DNA of 64,000 nt, taken from NCBI GenBank assembly GCA_903901915.1, contig CAIUSV010000051.1, forward strand, positions 20,616 through 84,615. Reading direction: 5' to 3'. This DNA is from an uncultured Rhodospirillaceae bacterium (GTDB taxonomy: Bacteria; Pseudomonadota; Alphaproteobacteria; Rhodospirillales; Magnetospirillaceae). The notes beneath the pieces are model-generated. The model was not told the origin of the DNA. It ran no database searches and saw nothing but the letters and a program-made list of their open reading frames with translations. Position numbers and translations under genes: made by a program. Positions 1 through 8,788 of the stretch are shown here, piece by piece; the first letter of the stretch is position 1; each line of letters begins with the position of its first letter.

Positions 1-195
1 GGCTGGCGGCTGGCCTTGTTGTCGTGTACCGACCGGTCGGCCTTGGATCTGCCGCCGGGGGGCGCGGCGTTGCTGGCATGGTCCGAGGACGCCGGGGGAT
101 GGCGGCCGCTCAAGGTCTGGGCCTATCCGCCGGCGCCAGCGCGGACCAAATGGAACTGGACCGGCTACATTGCCCAGGAACCGCTTTGTTTCTAG
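1..195 (+). CDS. C-terminal end of an unidentified protein (partial)
   Basis: The first reading frame is open from base 1 to a TAG at 193-195, giving 64 residues with no start inside the window, so this is the tail of a gene that begins upstream. The tail is rich in tryptophan and proline and ends in WTGYIAQEPLCF. I do not recognise the family. About 170 bp without a gene follow before the next start. The call rests only on the open frame and protein-like composition; another frame here starts at an ATG at 24, but it ends in an unlikely sequence. Confidence 0.45.
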   Translation, partial: GWRLALLSCTDRSALDLPPGGAALLAWSEDAGGWRPLKVWAYPPAPARTKWNWTGYIAQEPLCF

Positions 196-364
196 GATCA
201 TGGCGACGCCGAAAATTCACGGTTTTCAATATGTGAACATCGTTCGGGCTTAATAAATCGCCTTCAGTTCCCAAGGGGAAAACCCCGGTTATTGGACCGG
301 CCGATTGACCCTGCCGCCGGTTTCGGCGGAGTATGGCGAATCTTCCGACCAAGGCGGGAAACCG

Positions 365-1927
365 ATGAATCGCAAGCATCGTCGCGCGGAAAAGAAACGG
401 AAGCCGGCTCCGACCCAGATGACGGCGACCGGCACCCAGGACCTGTTGACCGAGGGTCTGCGGCATCATCAGGCCGGGCGTCTGGACGAGGCCGAAAGAC
501 TCTATCGTCGGGCGCTGGCTGTCGATCCCGGCAGTGCCGACGGCCTGCACCTGCTCGGGATGATCGCCCATCAGGCTGGCCGTCATGACGTTGCTGTCGA
601 TCTGATCGGCAAGGCGGCGACCATCAGCCCCATGGTGGCGTTGTATCACTCCAACCTGAGCAGCGCGCAGCACGATCTGGGCCGGTTGGACGACGCGGTC
701 GCAAGCCTTCGTCAAGCGGTGGCGATTGATCCCGGCCTTGCCATGGCGCATAGCAACCTGGGCAGCATCCTGCGAGAGCTCGGTCGTCTGGACGAGGCCG
801 AGGCCAGCTGTCTGCGCGCCCTCGATCTCGATTCCGGCCTTGCCGAGGCGCATAACAACCTTGGTGCCGCCCTTCATCTGCTCGGCCGCCTGGCCGAGGC
901 CGAGGCCAGCTGTCGCCGGGCGTTGGCGATCGATCCCGATTACGCCGAGGCGCACAGCAATCTAGGCGCCGTCCTCCACCGGCTCGGGCGGCTGGCCGAG
1001 GCCGAGGCCAGTTGTCGCCGCGCCCTGGAAATCAGGCCCGATCATATCGAGGCCCGGCGAAACCTGGGAACCTCCCTGCTGCAACAGGAGCGGCTGGACG
1101 AGGCGGTGCATCAATTCCAGCAGGTTCTGTTGCTGGACCCCGGCAACACCAAGGTCCATCTCGATCTGCTCAATGCGATCTACCGGTTAAATCTGGTGGC
1201 GCCGGATCAGGCCCTGGTCCTGGCGCTGAGGCTGCTGGCCACCTTTCCCGAAGACGGCGTCCTACGCCGTGGCGTCGGCGGTATCGCCGGTACCGATTAT
1301 TCGGCCGAGATGGAGGCAAACTATACCACCGTTCTGTTCGATCAGTTCGCCGATGAATTCGAGGATGTTCTGGGCAAGCTTCACTACGACATCCCACAGC
1401 AACTGGCCCTGGCGGCGGGAATGAACGGCGGTGGGGCGGCGGATCTCGATATTCTCGATGCTGGCTGCGGTACCGGCCTGTGCGGACTTCACCTCAAGCC
1501 GCGGGCGCGCCGTCTGGTCGGTGTCGATCTGTCGGCCAACATGCTGGCCAAAGCCGGAGCCAAGGGCCTGTACGATACCCTGGCGCAAGACGACGTGGTC
1601 TCGTTCATGGCGGCCAACCCCGCCGGCTTCGATCTGGTGCTGGCCGCGGACGTACTGATCTATATCGGTGATATCGTCCCGTTGTGCCGGGCGGCCTTTG
1701 CCGCCCTGCGTCCCGGCGGCGTCCTCGCGGTTTCGGTGGAAAGCCTGGAAGATGAGGCGGGCGCGCCCTTTGTCCTGTCGCCAAGCGGCCGCTACCGCCA
1801 CCGCGCCGCATATCTGCGCGAGAGCTTTGCCTTGGCCGGTTTCACCCTTGATCCGTTGCGCAACCTCTCGGGCCGGATGGAAAGTGACCATCCGGTTCCG
1901 TGCTTGATTGCCGTCGGCCGCAAGTAA
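365..1927 (+). CDS. TPR-repeat protein with C-terminal SAM methyltransferase domain
   Basis: 520 residues. A basic N-terminus (MNRKHRRAEKKRK) is followed by seven or eight tetratricopeptide repeats (about residues 25-265, repeating A-E-A-x-x-x-x-R-x-A-L-x-x-D-P) and a class I methyltransferase domain from about 320. Motif I is DILDAGCGTGLCG near residue 362, followed by GVDLSANML and, after the central strand, LRPGGVLAVSVES. The pre-domain segment YTTVLFDQFADEFED resembles the TPR-linked predicted methyltransferases of COG4976. The substrate is unknown; TPRs normally dock a partner protein. I prefer the ATG at 365 (AAGGCGGG upstream) over an in-frame TTG at 305, because MNRKHRR starts are common in related TPR proteins. 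Confidence 0.85.
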   Translation: MNRKHRRAEKKRKPAPTQMTATGTQDLLTEGLRHHQAGRLDEAERLYRRALAVDPGSADGLHLLGMIAHQAGRHDVAVDLIGKAATISPMVALYHSNLSSAQHDLGRLDDAVASLRQAVAIDPGLAMAHSNLGSILRELGRLDEAEASCLRALDLDSGLAEAHNNLGAALHLLGRLAEAEASCRRALAIDPDYAEAHSNLGAVLHRLGRLAEAEASCRRALEIRPDHIEARRNLGTSLLQQERLDEAVHQFQQVLLLDPGNTKVHLDLLNAIYRLNLVAPDQALVLALRLLATFPEDGVLRRGVGGIAGTDYSAEMEANYTTVLFDQFADEFEDVLGKLHYDIPQQLALAAGMNGGGAADLDILDAGCGTGLCGLHLKPRARRLVGVDLSANMLAKAGAKGLYDTLAQDDVVSFMAANPAGFDLVLAADVLIYIGDIVPLCRAAFAALRPGGVLAVSVESLEDEAGAPFVLSPSGRYRHRAAYLRESFALAGFTLDPLRNLSGRMESDHPVPCLIAVGRK

Positions 1928-2057
1928 TCGGAATTTCCGACATCCAATCTGGACTTGCCAAAAAGGGCTGGTCATAGTGTTGGCCAGTGGAACCCCGGAT
2001 CTCGACGCTTAAAGCCGATTCGGCGGAACCTCGAGGAGTACCGGCAGGGTATGGAGA

Positions 2058-2867
2058 ATGAGTATGAGCGGTAGCACCGATACGGAAATGCATAAGGATA
2101 ATTCTACCGCTACACGCATAGAGCGTAATTTTTTCGCCATTACCCGTTGGTTCATTTTGATTTGCGCCGTCGTGACGGTCTTTGCCACCGTGGCGATGCT
2201 TGCCAGTGCGGCATACGAATTCACCCGCTCTCCGAACGCCAGCATATCGCCGGATACCCCACGCTATCAGGCTCTCCGGGAGCAGCTGGAAACTCAGAAA
2301 AGAACCGTGCCGCCGACCCAGGCAGCCAATAATGCCATTCTTCAAAAGGAACGCCAGGCCGCCAAGGCCCAGGCCGAACTGGAATTCGAGAAGCGGATTC
2401 AACCGATTATCGAGAAAATCTATGGCAACCTGGCCTCGTATGCCAAGGCGATGAGACAGCCCGCCCCGGCGATGGAGGCTATCCAACAATACATCAAGGG
2501 CCGGATGACCCTGGTGCGGGATGCCTATCCCGACCGGGAAAGCCTGCAATGGAAATTCGTCGACGGCCTGGCTCAGGCCTGCGGCGATCTGGCCGACGAT
2601 GCGCAACGGCTGGTCAAGCTGCCCGACGCCGACGATTCCCGGGTGGAGTACACCAGCTTCATCCAGTGGTACACCGACACCTTCTTCGCCAATCTTCGGG
2701 CGGAAACATCGCGGGTACAGCAAGAGACCATGTCGGTTGCCGCCGGCAAGGCTGCCGCCAGCGGCCGGATGATGATGGCGGCGGCGGCCTTCGGGGTTTT
2801 TGCCGCCTTGACCATCCTTCTCGTTCTGTTGCGGATCGAGCGCAATACCCGAAATTCCAACGGATAG
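2058..2867 (+). CDS. Membrane protein of unknown function with two TM segments
   Basis: 269 residues, family not recognised. One hydrophobic segment lies near residues 28-54 (WFILICAVVTVFATVAML) and another near 235-258 (FGVFAALTILLVLLRIE). The roughly 180 residues between them are helical and charged, with AQAELEFEKRI-type coiled-coil character. The layout suggests an inner-membrane protein with a large periplasmic helical loop and short cytoplasmic tails. An alternative start is the ATG at 2064. The gene lies 9 bp upstream of a secreted-protein gene on the same strand, so the two probably form an operon. Confidence 0.7.
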   Translation: MSMSGSTDTEMHKDNSTATRIERNFFAITRWFILICAVVTVFATVAMLASAAYEFTRSPNASISPDTPRYQALREQLETQKRTVPPTQAANNAILQKERQAAKAQAELEFEKRIQPIIEKIYGNLASYAKAMRQPAPAMEAIQQYIKGRMTLVRDAYPDRESLQWKFVDGLAQACGDLADDAQRLVKLPDADDSRVEYTSFIQWYTDTFFANLRAETSRVQQETMSVAAGKAAASGRMMMAAAAFGVFAALTILLVLLRIERNTRNSNG

Positions 2868-2876
2868 GGTTGCACC

Positions 2877-4514
2877 ATGCGTCTTCGTCCGACCGATGTT
2901 TGCGTGGCCGCGGCCTTGCTGCTGCCCGCCGTTGCCAATGCCCAGTATAAGCCCCTGGTGGACGTGTTGGTCGGGGGCGTGGTGCAGGGGGTGCTGCAAG
3001 GCGCCACCCGGGGCGCCAGCCGGGAACAGGCCCAGGTCGAATGGGCGAATCTTGATCCCGCCATGATGAACTGTCTGGCCGGGCGGCTGCCGATGCCGCC
3101 GCAACAGCTTGCCGATCAGGGCATCCTGCCGTCGGACCCGCGGTTGGGGACCTATGTCAAGAATTGCCAGCTGATCCTTACCACCGAGGCGCAAAAACGC
3201 CAGGTCGCCGACCAGGAGCGTCGCCGCCGGGACGAGGAGATGCGTCGGGAAGCCCTGGCCCGCCAGGAAATCGGCCGCCAGCAGGAGGCCGCCGAACGCA
3301 AGGTGAAGGAAGCCGATCGCAGAATGAGGGAAACCGTGGCCACGCTGCGGGCCGATCCGGCGATCCGGCCGCTGCTGGCGCAGGATTCGGTCACGCTGCT
3401 GATCGCCGCCGGGGATACCGCCAATATGACGCGCGGTCTCGATGGCGCGCCACGCTTCCGCCAACCGCCGGATCTCTGCCTTGCCACCGCCGGTCCCCTG
3501 GCATCGGGCCATGCCTTCGGGACTTTCGTCCGGGCGCGGATGGAGCAGAAGATCCAGTCGCCCTACCGCGAACGAAGCTGCTCACCCCGCCAGTTGAACG
3601 GCCGTGACTTCATGGTGATGTCGTCGAACCAACTGGATGCGGCGCCGCCCGATGTCCAGATCGGGTATATGACCGCGGTGAGAAGCAAGGCGTTCGTACC
3701 CTTCCTGACGGTGACCACGGCGGATTTCGGCTTGGCCGAGGACAAGCGCAAGGACGAGGTCACCGCGCTTGAACGCAGATTGGCATCCAATGACGACATC
3801 TTCGTCCTGGTCTATGGAACCGCCCCCGCTCAGTCGCTGTGCGTGATTGCCGGCGAACGGGCCGACCGTCTGGTCGAGGTCTTCGGACGTCGCCGGGCGG
3901 ACTGGGCGGATGCCGTCCGGACCTCGCCGGCGGTGCGAACGGTCGGCGATGCCGACGCGGCTTTCGTCAAGATCAAGCGAGGCGAGTGTGGCGCCCTGCT
4001 GGTCGCCGGATCCGTCGCCCGCGGCATATTGGAGGGTTTGCGCCGTGACGGCACCAAGGTCGAGCTGCATCCGGCGGTGATCGCCGGGTCCGAGATCGGA
4101 TCCGAGCCGGTGAAGCCGCGGGAAAGCAAGGTGGCCGAAGACGGCAAACCGGCGATCGAGCAGAAGGGTGTGGACGAGGTGGCGGCAGCCCGTCGACGCG
4201 AGGATGAAAGCCGCCAGGCCGAGGCCGACCGCAGCCGCTGTCGGTCACGGACGGTGACGACGGATTATTTCATCTCGTCTTGTGTCCTGGCAGGTGCGGA
4301 AGGGCGGCCCGACGTGAACCTGCCACCGCTTCAGCAGAAGCGGGAGGAAGAACGGGTGAAGCTTTCCGGCTGTCCAAGCGACATCGTCGATGCCGTCGGC
4401 CGCGCCGGTAGACAGTATTCGCGGCAGGCGGCGGCCAATGTCAACGCTCTGGTGGTGTTCCAGGACGGTCTTGAGAGCCAGTGCCGCAAGCTGGCCGCGA
4501 CCGCGCTGGAATAG
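2877..4514 (+). CDS. Secreted/periplasmic protein of unknown function
   Basis: 545 residues. The N-terminus is a clear Sec signal peptide (hydrophobic VAAALLLPAVANAQ, cleavage probably after ANA near residue 22). Residues about 100-150 are a highly charged coiled coil (repeated RRRRDEEMRREA and RQQEAAERKVKEA). The middle has folded-looking sequence (FVLVYGTAPAQSLCVIAGE), a second charged linker lies near 400-450, and the end has several cysteines. No enzyme motif is visible. It follows the two-TM protein by 9 bp and they probably work together in the envelope. It converges with the repeat protein downstream. Confidence 0.7.
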   Translation: MRLRPTDVCVAAALLLPAVANAQYKPLVDVLVGGVVQGVLQGATRGASREQAQVEWANLDPAMMNCLAGRLPMPPQQLADQGILPSDPRLGTYVKNCQLILTTEAQKRQVADQERRRRDEEMRREALARQEIGRQQEAAERKVKEADRRMRETVATLRADPAIRPLLAQDSVTLLIAAGDTANMTRGLDGAPRFRQPPDLCLATAGPLASGHAFGTFVRARMEQKIQSPYRERSCSPRQLNGRDFMVMSSNQLDAAPPDVQIGYMTAVRSKAFVPFLTVTTADFGLAEDKRKDEVTALERRLASNDDIFVLVYGTAPAQSLCVIAGERADRLVEVFGRRRADWADAVRTSPAVRTVGDADAAFVKIKRGECGALLVAGSVARGILEGLRRDGTKVELHPAVIAGSEIGSEPVKPRESKVAEDGKPAIEQKGVDEVAAARRREDESRQAEADRSRCRSRTVTTDYFISSCVLAGAEGRPDVNLPPLQQKREEERVKLSGCPSDIVDAVGRAGRQYSRQAAANVNALVVFQDGLESQCRKLAATALE

Positions 4515-4555
4515 GCGATTCCAAGGACGATTCCGTTATCGTAACGATATGCGGA

Positions 4556-6571
4556 TCATCCCTTGATCAACGGATTTCCCACGCTGGCGGTGCTGTCGTG
4601 CACCCGCCGCAGGTTTTGCTCCACCCGCTGGGAAAAGCCGTTGAGCATCTGCTGCAGGTCGGACAGCCCGACCTGGACGACGCTGCCGGCCGGGCAGCTG
4701 CCGGCCTTGCCGGTCACCACCTGCATGGGAAACGCCACGTCGCCGGTATCGGGGGCGCCATTGAACTTGATCAGATCGCCGGTGGACAGCGAACAGGTCT
4801 CGTTGCCGGTTGTGGTGGCCTCGATCTGCTCCGCGACCTGGAAGATGTGATTCGGCGCCTGAGCCGAGGTGACGACATCGGCGATGGTGGTCATTTTCTC
4901 TTTCTGATGGCTGACGACCTCGTCCTTGACCTGACGCCGCACCTGCCTGCGCGCGTCCTCGGGAACCGGCACGCGCTGGACGTCGATTTTGGCCACGGGC
5001 ACCGCCGCCGGTGCCCGTGGTTCGTCCAACTGGGCCTGAAGCTCCGGGTTGCTGGCGGAGGCGATCGCCACTTCCTGGCGCAGGCCTTCGACCTCGCTCG
5101 CCAGGGACCTCACTTCAGGATCGCCCGCCGCCGCCTGGGTAACCTCGACCGAAGTTTCGACCGGCATTCCGTCCTGAAGCGCGGTGGCGATCTGCAAGTC
5201 GCCCATAAGAGTCTCGGCATCGGCGTAGCTATCGACCGGCGTTGCCCAGGCCACCACCGGCGGCGGACACATGACGCAGCGTGACGACACCATCAGCGGC
5301 AACGGCAGCGGCGAGAAATAGCTGGCATAGATGCCGGGGGCGAATATCGCCGGCTCGTAGGCGACGACCTCGACCCCACGGACCGGTACCAGGTGAAAGG
5401 TCTGTATCAGCGGTACGGTAAGAGCCACCACCGCTCCGGCCACCACGGCACCCACCACGGTTCGCCGGATCAGCCGTTCGCGGTCGCGCATCACGAATTC
5501 GTCGTGGTAGGCCCGGCGGCCGTCCGGCAGAAAGCCTTCCCGCCGGCCGTCGCGGTGAACGGTCTCGGTCAGGCGGTGCGGTTGCGACCGGGTGACGAAA
5601 TCGGGGCCGACCGTGGTGCTGCGGCCATCGAGATAGGTCCGGGTCACGGTGTGACGTTCGGCATCGCGGCGCTCGCGATAGCCGTCGATGTGCTGCCTGC
5701 CATCGGCAAGGCGGCGTGTCTGCACCACCGTTCGCGACCCGTCGGGACTCGATCGGGTGGCGCTGTAGCCGTTCCGGCCGGGATTGGGAGTGACCTGGGT
5801 GTTGGCGCCGATGGTGACGGCGGGACGACCCCCGCCATGCGCGGCCTGCGGTCCCGTTACCGGTCCCTGTGGCTGGTGCTGGACCGGTTGTGGCGCCGTC
5901 GGCGGGTGTGGCTGTGCCGTTGGCTGACGCGGGCTCGGCGCCGGTTCGGGCCGGTACAGGTTCGGCTGCGGCTCCGGCCGGCGCAGATCCGGTTGCTGTG
6001 GCCTGGTCGGCTGGTCCGACGGATAGCGATCCGGCTGGTGTTGTCCTGCCGACGGTTCCGGCTGGTATCGCTCTGGCCGCGATTCCGCCGGATGCCGGTC
6101 TGGCTGGTGCCCGGTCTGGTGTTGTCCCGTCTGCGATCCGGGCTGGCGTTGCTGGTTCTGCTGCTGCCGCATCTGCTGTTGGCGCTGCTGCTCTTGCTGC
6201 TGCCGCATCTGCTGTTGGCGTTGCTGGTTCTGCTGCTGCCGCATCTGCTGCTGGCGCTGCTGCTCCTGCTGCTGCCGCATCTGCTGCTGGCGCTGCTGCT
6301 CCTGCTGCTGCCGCATCTGCTGCTGGCGCTGCTGTTCCTGCTGCTGCCGCATCTGCTGCTGGCGCTGCTGTTCCTGCTGCTGCCGCATCTGCTGCTGGCG
6401 CTGCTGTTCCTGCTGTTGCCGCATCTGCTGCTGGCGTTGCTGCTCTTGTTGCTGACGTTGAAGACAGGAGTTGTAATTCGGCCCCGGCGGACAGGTTTGC
6501 GCGGCGGCATGCGACCCGACCAAGCCAATAACGATCAAAACGGTACCGGCGAATACCCTAACCTTATTCAT
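4556..6571 (-). CDS. Secreted Gln/Arg-rich repeat protein of unknown function
   Basis: About 670 residues. A signal peptide (VLIVIGLVGSHAAAQ, cleavage near residue 25) is followed by CPPGPNYNSC and then eight 12-residue repeats of the form RQQQMRQQQEQQ. A long Pro/Gln/Arg linker (about 145-250) leads to a more globular part with RDGRREGFLPDGRRAYHDEF, a probable membrane-spanning or buried segment (VVGAVVAGAVVALTVPLI) and a C-terminal half with paired cysteines (SRCVMCPPPVVAW, ETCSLS, GSCPAGS). The function is unknown. The repeat resembles an extended coiled or disordered tether, and the C-terminal half is where a binding domain would be. An EAL gene lies upstream on the same strand. Confidence 0.75.
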   Translation of the reverse strand: MNKVRVFAGTVLIVIGLVGSHAAAQTCPPGPNYNSCLQRQQQEQQRQQQMRQQQEQQRQQQMRQQQEQQRQQQMRQQQEQQRQQQMRQQQEQQRQQQMRQQQEQQRQQQMRQQQNQQRQQQMRQQQEQQRQQQMRQQQNQQRQPGSQTGQHQTGHQPDRHPAESRPERYQPEPSAGQHQPDRYPSDQPTRPQQPDLRRPEPQPNLYRPEPAPSPRQPTAQPHPPTAPQPVQHQPQGPVTGPQAAHGGGRPAVTIGANTQVTPNPGRNGYSATRSSPDGSRTVVQTRRLADGRQHIDGYRERRDAERHTVTRTYLDGRSTTVGPDFVTRSQPHRLTETVHRDGRREGFLPDGRRAYHDEFVMRDRERLIRRTVVGAVVAGAVVALTVPLIQTFHLVPVRGVEVVAYEPAIFAPGIYASYFSPLPLPLMVSSRCVMCPPPVVAWATPVDSYADAETLMGDLQIATALQDGMPVETSVEVTQAAAGDPEVRSLASEVEGLRQEVAIASASNPELQAQLDEPRAPAAVPVAKIDVQRVPVPEDARRQVRRQVKDEVVSHQKEKMTTIADVVTSAQAPNHIFQVAEQIEATTTGNETCSLSTGDLIKFNGAPDTGDVAFPMQVVTGKAGSCPAGSVVQVGLSDLQQMLNGFSQRVEQNLRRVHDSTASVGNPLIKG
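6145..6459 (-). repeat. In-frame 36-bp tandem repeat coding Gln/Arg/Met units
   Basis: Eight head-to-tail units of 36 bp (positions 6145-6432) plus a partial unit to 6459. On the plus strand the shared core GCATCTGCTG recurs exactly every 36 bp (6169, 6205, 6241, 6277, 6313, 6349, 6385, 6421). Each unit encodes twelve residues, and two units carry Asn in place of Glu. The units are nearly identical at the DNA level, so copy number may vary between strains by slippage. Confidence 0.95.
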
Positions 6572-6711
6572 GGAAGCCCCCCGCCATGACCCGGATTTTC
6601 CGGTGCTCTTTCAAGCTGAATCTTGGCAGGAAGCCTAATCTGTTCACCGATGACAAGCAACGTCCCGACTAACCGGGGAGATCGGGCAAGGCGTGGTATC
6701 GGGCGATAACG

Positions 6712-7467
6712 CTACCAGTTGATATCATCGTCACGAATCAGCCGGGAGATGACGGGGCGGGCGAAGAGGAATCCCTGGAACAGCCGAATGCCCATGTCGC
6801 GCAGAGCCGTCAGCTCTTCCCGACGTTCGACCCCCTCGGCGACAACCGATATCCCCAGCATCTTCGCCGTTTTCAACAACCCCGCGACAACCGCCTGGCG
6901 CGGCCGGTCGATATCCACATTGGCCACGAGACAGCGGTCGATCTTGATGGTGTCGGGCTGGAAATCGGCCAGCAGCGACAGCCCGGCATAACCGGCGCCG
7001 AAATCGTCCAAGGCCGTCTGGAAGCCATGACGATGGTAAGTCCGGATGATGCTTTTCAGATGGTCGCGATCGATAATCTTCTCGTCCTCGGTAAACTCGA
7101 AGGTGATGAGATCGAGTGGAAAAGCATGCTCGTGCGCTGCCGCCAGGGTAAGACGAAGGCAGGCTTCGGGATGATAGACGGCGTTGGGCAGGAAATTGAT
7201 ATTCAGCCGCCGGTCGAGCCCCAACCGGGCCGCGGTGCGGATTGCGGTCACGCGGCAGGCCTGATCGAAGGCATAGCGGTTGGCTTCGGTGACTTGGGCC
7301 AATACCGAAGCGGCGGATTCCCCATTGCTTCCGCGAACCAGTGCTTCGTAGGCGTAGATCCGTCGGGCGTCGATATCGACCACCGGCTGGAACGCCATGA
7401 CGAACGAGAATTCCGATCCATCGGCACATCCACCGCCGCAGGGCGGGAGATTTTCGCATTCCGTCAT
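6712..7467 (-). CDS. EAL-domain cyclic-di-GMP phosphodiesterase
   Basis: 251 residues, essentially one EAL domain with a short Cys/Gly-rich N-terminus (CENLPPCGGGC). The catalytic signatures are present: YEALVRG, NINFLP, EFTEDEK (where many EAL proteins have ELTE), DDFGAGYAGLSLL, IKIDR, AEGVE and QGFLFARP. It should hydrolyse c-di-GMP to pGpG in the cytoplasm. The EFTEDE form and the preceding TEANRYAFDQACR segment are, as I recall, typical of EAL domains paired with BLUF sensors. Here no sensor domain is attached, so it may act alone or with a separate sensor. AGGGGGC lies 5 bp upstream of the chosen ATG. Confidence 0.88.
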   Translation of the reverse strand: MTECENLPPCGGGCADGSEFSFVMAFQPVVDIDARRIYAYEALVRGSNGESAASVLAQVTEANRYAFDQACRVTAIRTAARLGLDRRLNINFLPNAVYHPEACLRLTLAAAHEHAFPLDLITFEFTEDEKIIDRDHLKSIIRTYHRHGFQTALDDFGAGYAGLSLLADFQPDTIKIDRCLVANVDIDRPRQAVVAGLLKTAKMLGISVVAEGVERREELTALRDMGIRLFQGFLFARPVISRLIRDDDINW

Positions 7468-7532
7468 TGATTGCCCCCTGTTCTTTTGGCAGGTTCACAG
7501 ATGGGCGATCTTGTCGGTTTAGACAATAGGAA

Positions 7533-7560
7533 GCGAGAAAGCCCCTTGGGGGGCTCTCGC
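7533..7560 (-). terminator. Hairpin downstream of tRNA-Gly
   Basis: GCGAGA and GCCCC arms pair with GGGGC and TCTCGC, with a small internal bulge. On the minus strand it lies 27 bp after the tRNA 3' end and is followed by TTCCTATTGT, a weak U-rich tail. It is the likely terminator of the tRNA transcript. Confidence 0.5.
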
Positions 7561-7586
7561 TAATATCCTGATTTCCCTTGGGAAAT

Positions 7587-7661
7587 TGGAGCGGGCGAAG
7601 GGATTCGAACCCTCGACCCCAACCTTGGCAAGGTTGTGCTCTACCCCTGAGCTACGCCCGC
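7587..7661 (-). tRNA. tRNA-Gly (anticodon GCC)
   Basis: On the minus strand the 7-bp acceptor stem GCGGGCG/CGCCCGC, a D arm (AGCTCAGGGGTAGAGC), an anticodon stem CAACC/GGTTG with loop TTGCCAA, and a T arm with GGTTCGAATCC all fold as expected. The loop places GCC at the anticodon, so it reads GGC and GGT. The 3' CCA is encoded (TCCA end; plus strand 7587-7590). It is a single isolated tRNA gene. Confidence 0.97.
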
Positions 7662-7670
7662 TCTATCGGC

Positions 7671-7700
7671 GCCTCCGACCACCCTCGGGTGCCCGGAGGC
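7671..7700. repeat. Inverted repeat 9 bp upstream of tRNA-Gly
   Basis: GCCTCCG (7671-7677) pairs with CGGAGGC (7694-7700), with an inner CACCC/GGGTG stem. It sits between the tRNA start and the divergent CnoX-like gene and could be part of the tRNA 5' leader or an upstream terminator. No U-tract is visible on either side. Confidence 0.5.
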
Positions 7701-7858
7701 CCGGATAATACGAAAAGACCGCCTTGAAGCAAGCATTTTTTGGTGCCCTGGCGGTCAAGGCGGTAGCGGTGGCCGGGCACGGGGTTTGCTCTTGCCAAGG
7801 ATGGCGCCTACGGTCCATCTATTGCGGGTCGAGCGATTACCCACGAGCGAGCAGCATC

Positions 7859-8788
7859 ATGGATCTGATCTTCAATTCCGGTGCCGGCACCCACGGCGGC
7901 ACGGCGGGCGGCGCCGATCCGATCAAGGAGACCACCACCGCCACTTTCGTCGCCGACGTCATCGAGGCGTCGCGCAAGCTTCCGGTGATCGTCGATTTCA
8001 CCATGATCGGGCACGGCGCCTGCAAGCAACTGAGCGCGACGCTGGAAAAGGCGGTGCGCGAAACGCGAGGCGCGGTGCGCCTGGTCAGGGTCGATGTCGA
8101 CAAGAACCAGGATCTCGCCATGCAGCTGCGGATCCAGACGGTTCCCACCATCTATGCCTTCAAGGACGGCCGTCCGGTGGACGCCTTCAGCGGCGCCCAG
8201 CCCGACAGCCAGATCAAGGCGTTCATCCAACGCCTGACCGCCGGATCAGCCGCCGCCGGCCCGTCGCTTGACGATTACATTGCCGAGGCCAAGACCATTC
8301 TCGCCGAGGGTGACGCCCAAACCGCCGCCGGTATCTTCCAGCAGGTGCTTCAGGAAGACCCCGAGAACGCCGCCGCCATGGCCGGTCTGCTGCGTTGCCT
8401 GCTGGCGGTGGGTCAGGCGGATCAGGCCGAGGCCATGCTGGCACGGCTGTCGCCCGAGGCCGCCAGGCATCCCGATGTGGCGGCGGTGCGTACCGCGCTG
8501 GACTTGGCCCGCCACGCCAGCGGCGTCGGCGAGGCCGCCGAGCTGCGCCGCCGGCTGGCCGGCAATGCCGACGATCATCAAGCTCGTTTCGATCTCGCAA
8601 TGGCCTATTACGCCGCCAATGAACCCGAGGCGGCGGTGGACGAGTTGCTGGAGCTGTTCCGGCGCGACCGCGCCTGGAACGATGATGCCGCCCGCAAGCA
8701 GCTGGTCAAACTGTTCGAGGCCTTTGGCCCAACCCACCCGCTGACGGCGTCCGGCCGGCGGCGCCTGTCCACCTTGCTGTTCTCCTGA
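7859..8788 (+). CDS. CnoX/YbbN-like thioredoxin-TPR protein, altered CxxC
   Basis: 309 residues. Residues about 25-130 are a thioredoxin fold (LPVIVDFTMIG, then ACKQLSATLEKAV, VDVDKNQDLAMQLRIQTVPTIYAF with the cis-proline). About 140-309 is a TPR-like helical region (AEAKTILAEGDAQTAAGIF, DPENAAAMAGLLRCLL). The family is the co-chaperone CnoX, which protects proteins from chlorine stress and hands them to GroEL and DnaK. The usual WCGPC is here IGHGAC, so only the second cysteine remains and normal dithiol redox chemistry is lost; E. coli CnoX also lacks the first cysteine. I chose the ATG at 7859, where homology begins, rather than one at 7724. It overlaps the next gene by TGATG. Confidence 0.85.
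   Translation: MDLIFNSGAGTHGGTAGGADPIKETTTATFVADVIEASRKLPVIVDFTMIGHGACKQLSATLEKAVRETRGAVRLVRVDVDKNQDLAMQLRIQTVPTIYAFKDGRPVDAFSGAQPDSQIKAFIQRLTAGSAAAGPSLDDYIAEAKTILAEGDAQTAAGIFQQVLQEDPENAAAMAGLLRCLLAVGQADQAEAMLARLSPEAARHPDVAAVRTALDLARHASGVGEAAELRRRLAGNADDHQARFDLAMAYYAANEPEAAVDELLELFRRDRAWNDDAARKQLVKLFEAFGPTHPLTASGRRRLSTLLFS

Noticed and set aside
1842..3512. 556-codon minus-strand frame opposite the envelope genes
   Set aside because: It lies antisense across three genes and an intergenic gap. The plus-strand genes have signal peptides, TM segments and sensible starts.
6145..6459. Short regular repeat that could be mistaken for a CRISPR array
   Set aside because: The units are head to tail without spacers and encode in-frame protein; there are no cas genes.
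7587..7661. tRNA-Gly as an integration site for a mobile island
   Set aside because: No integrase and no repeated tRNA 3' end were seen nearby, and the flanking genes are ordinary.
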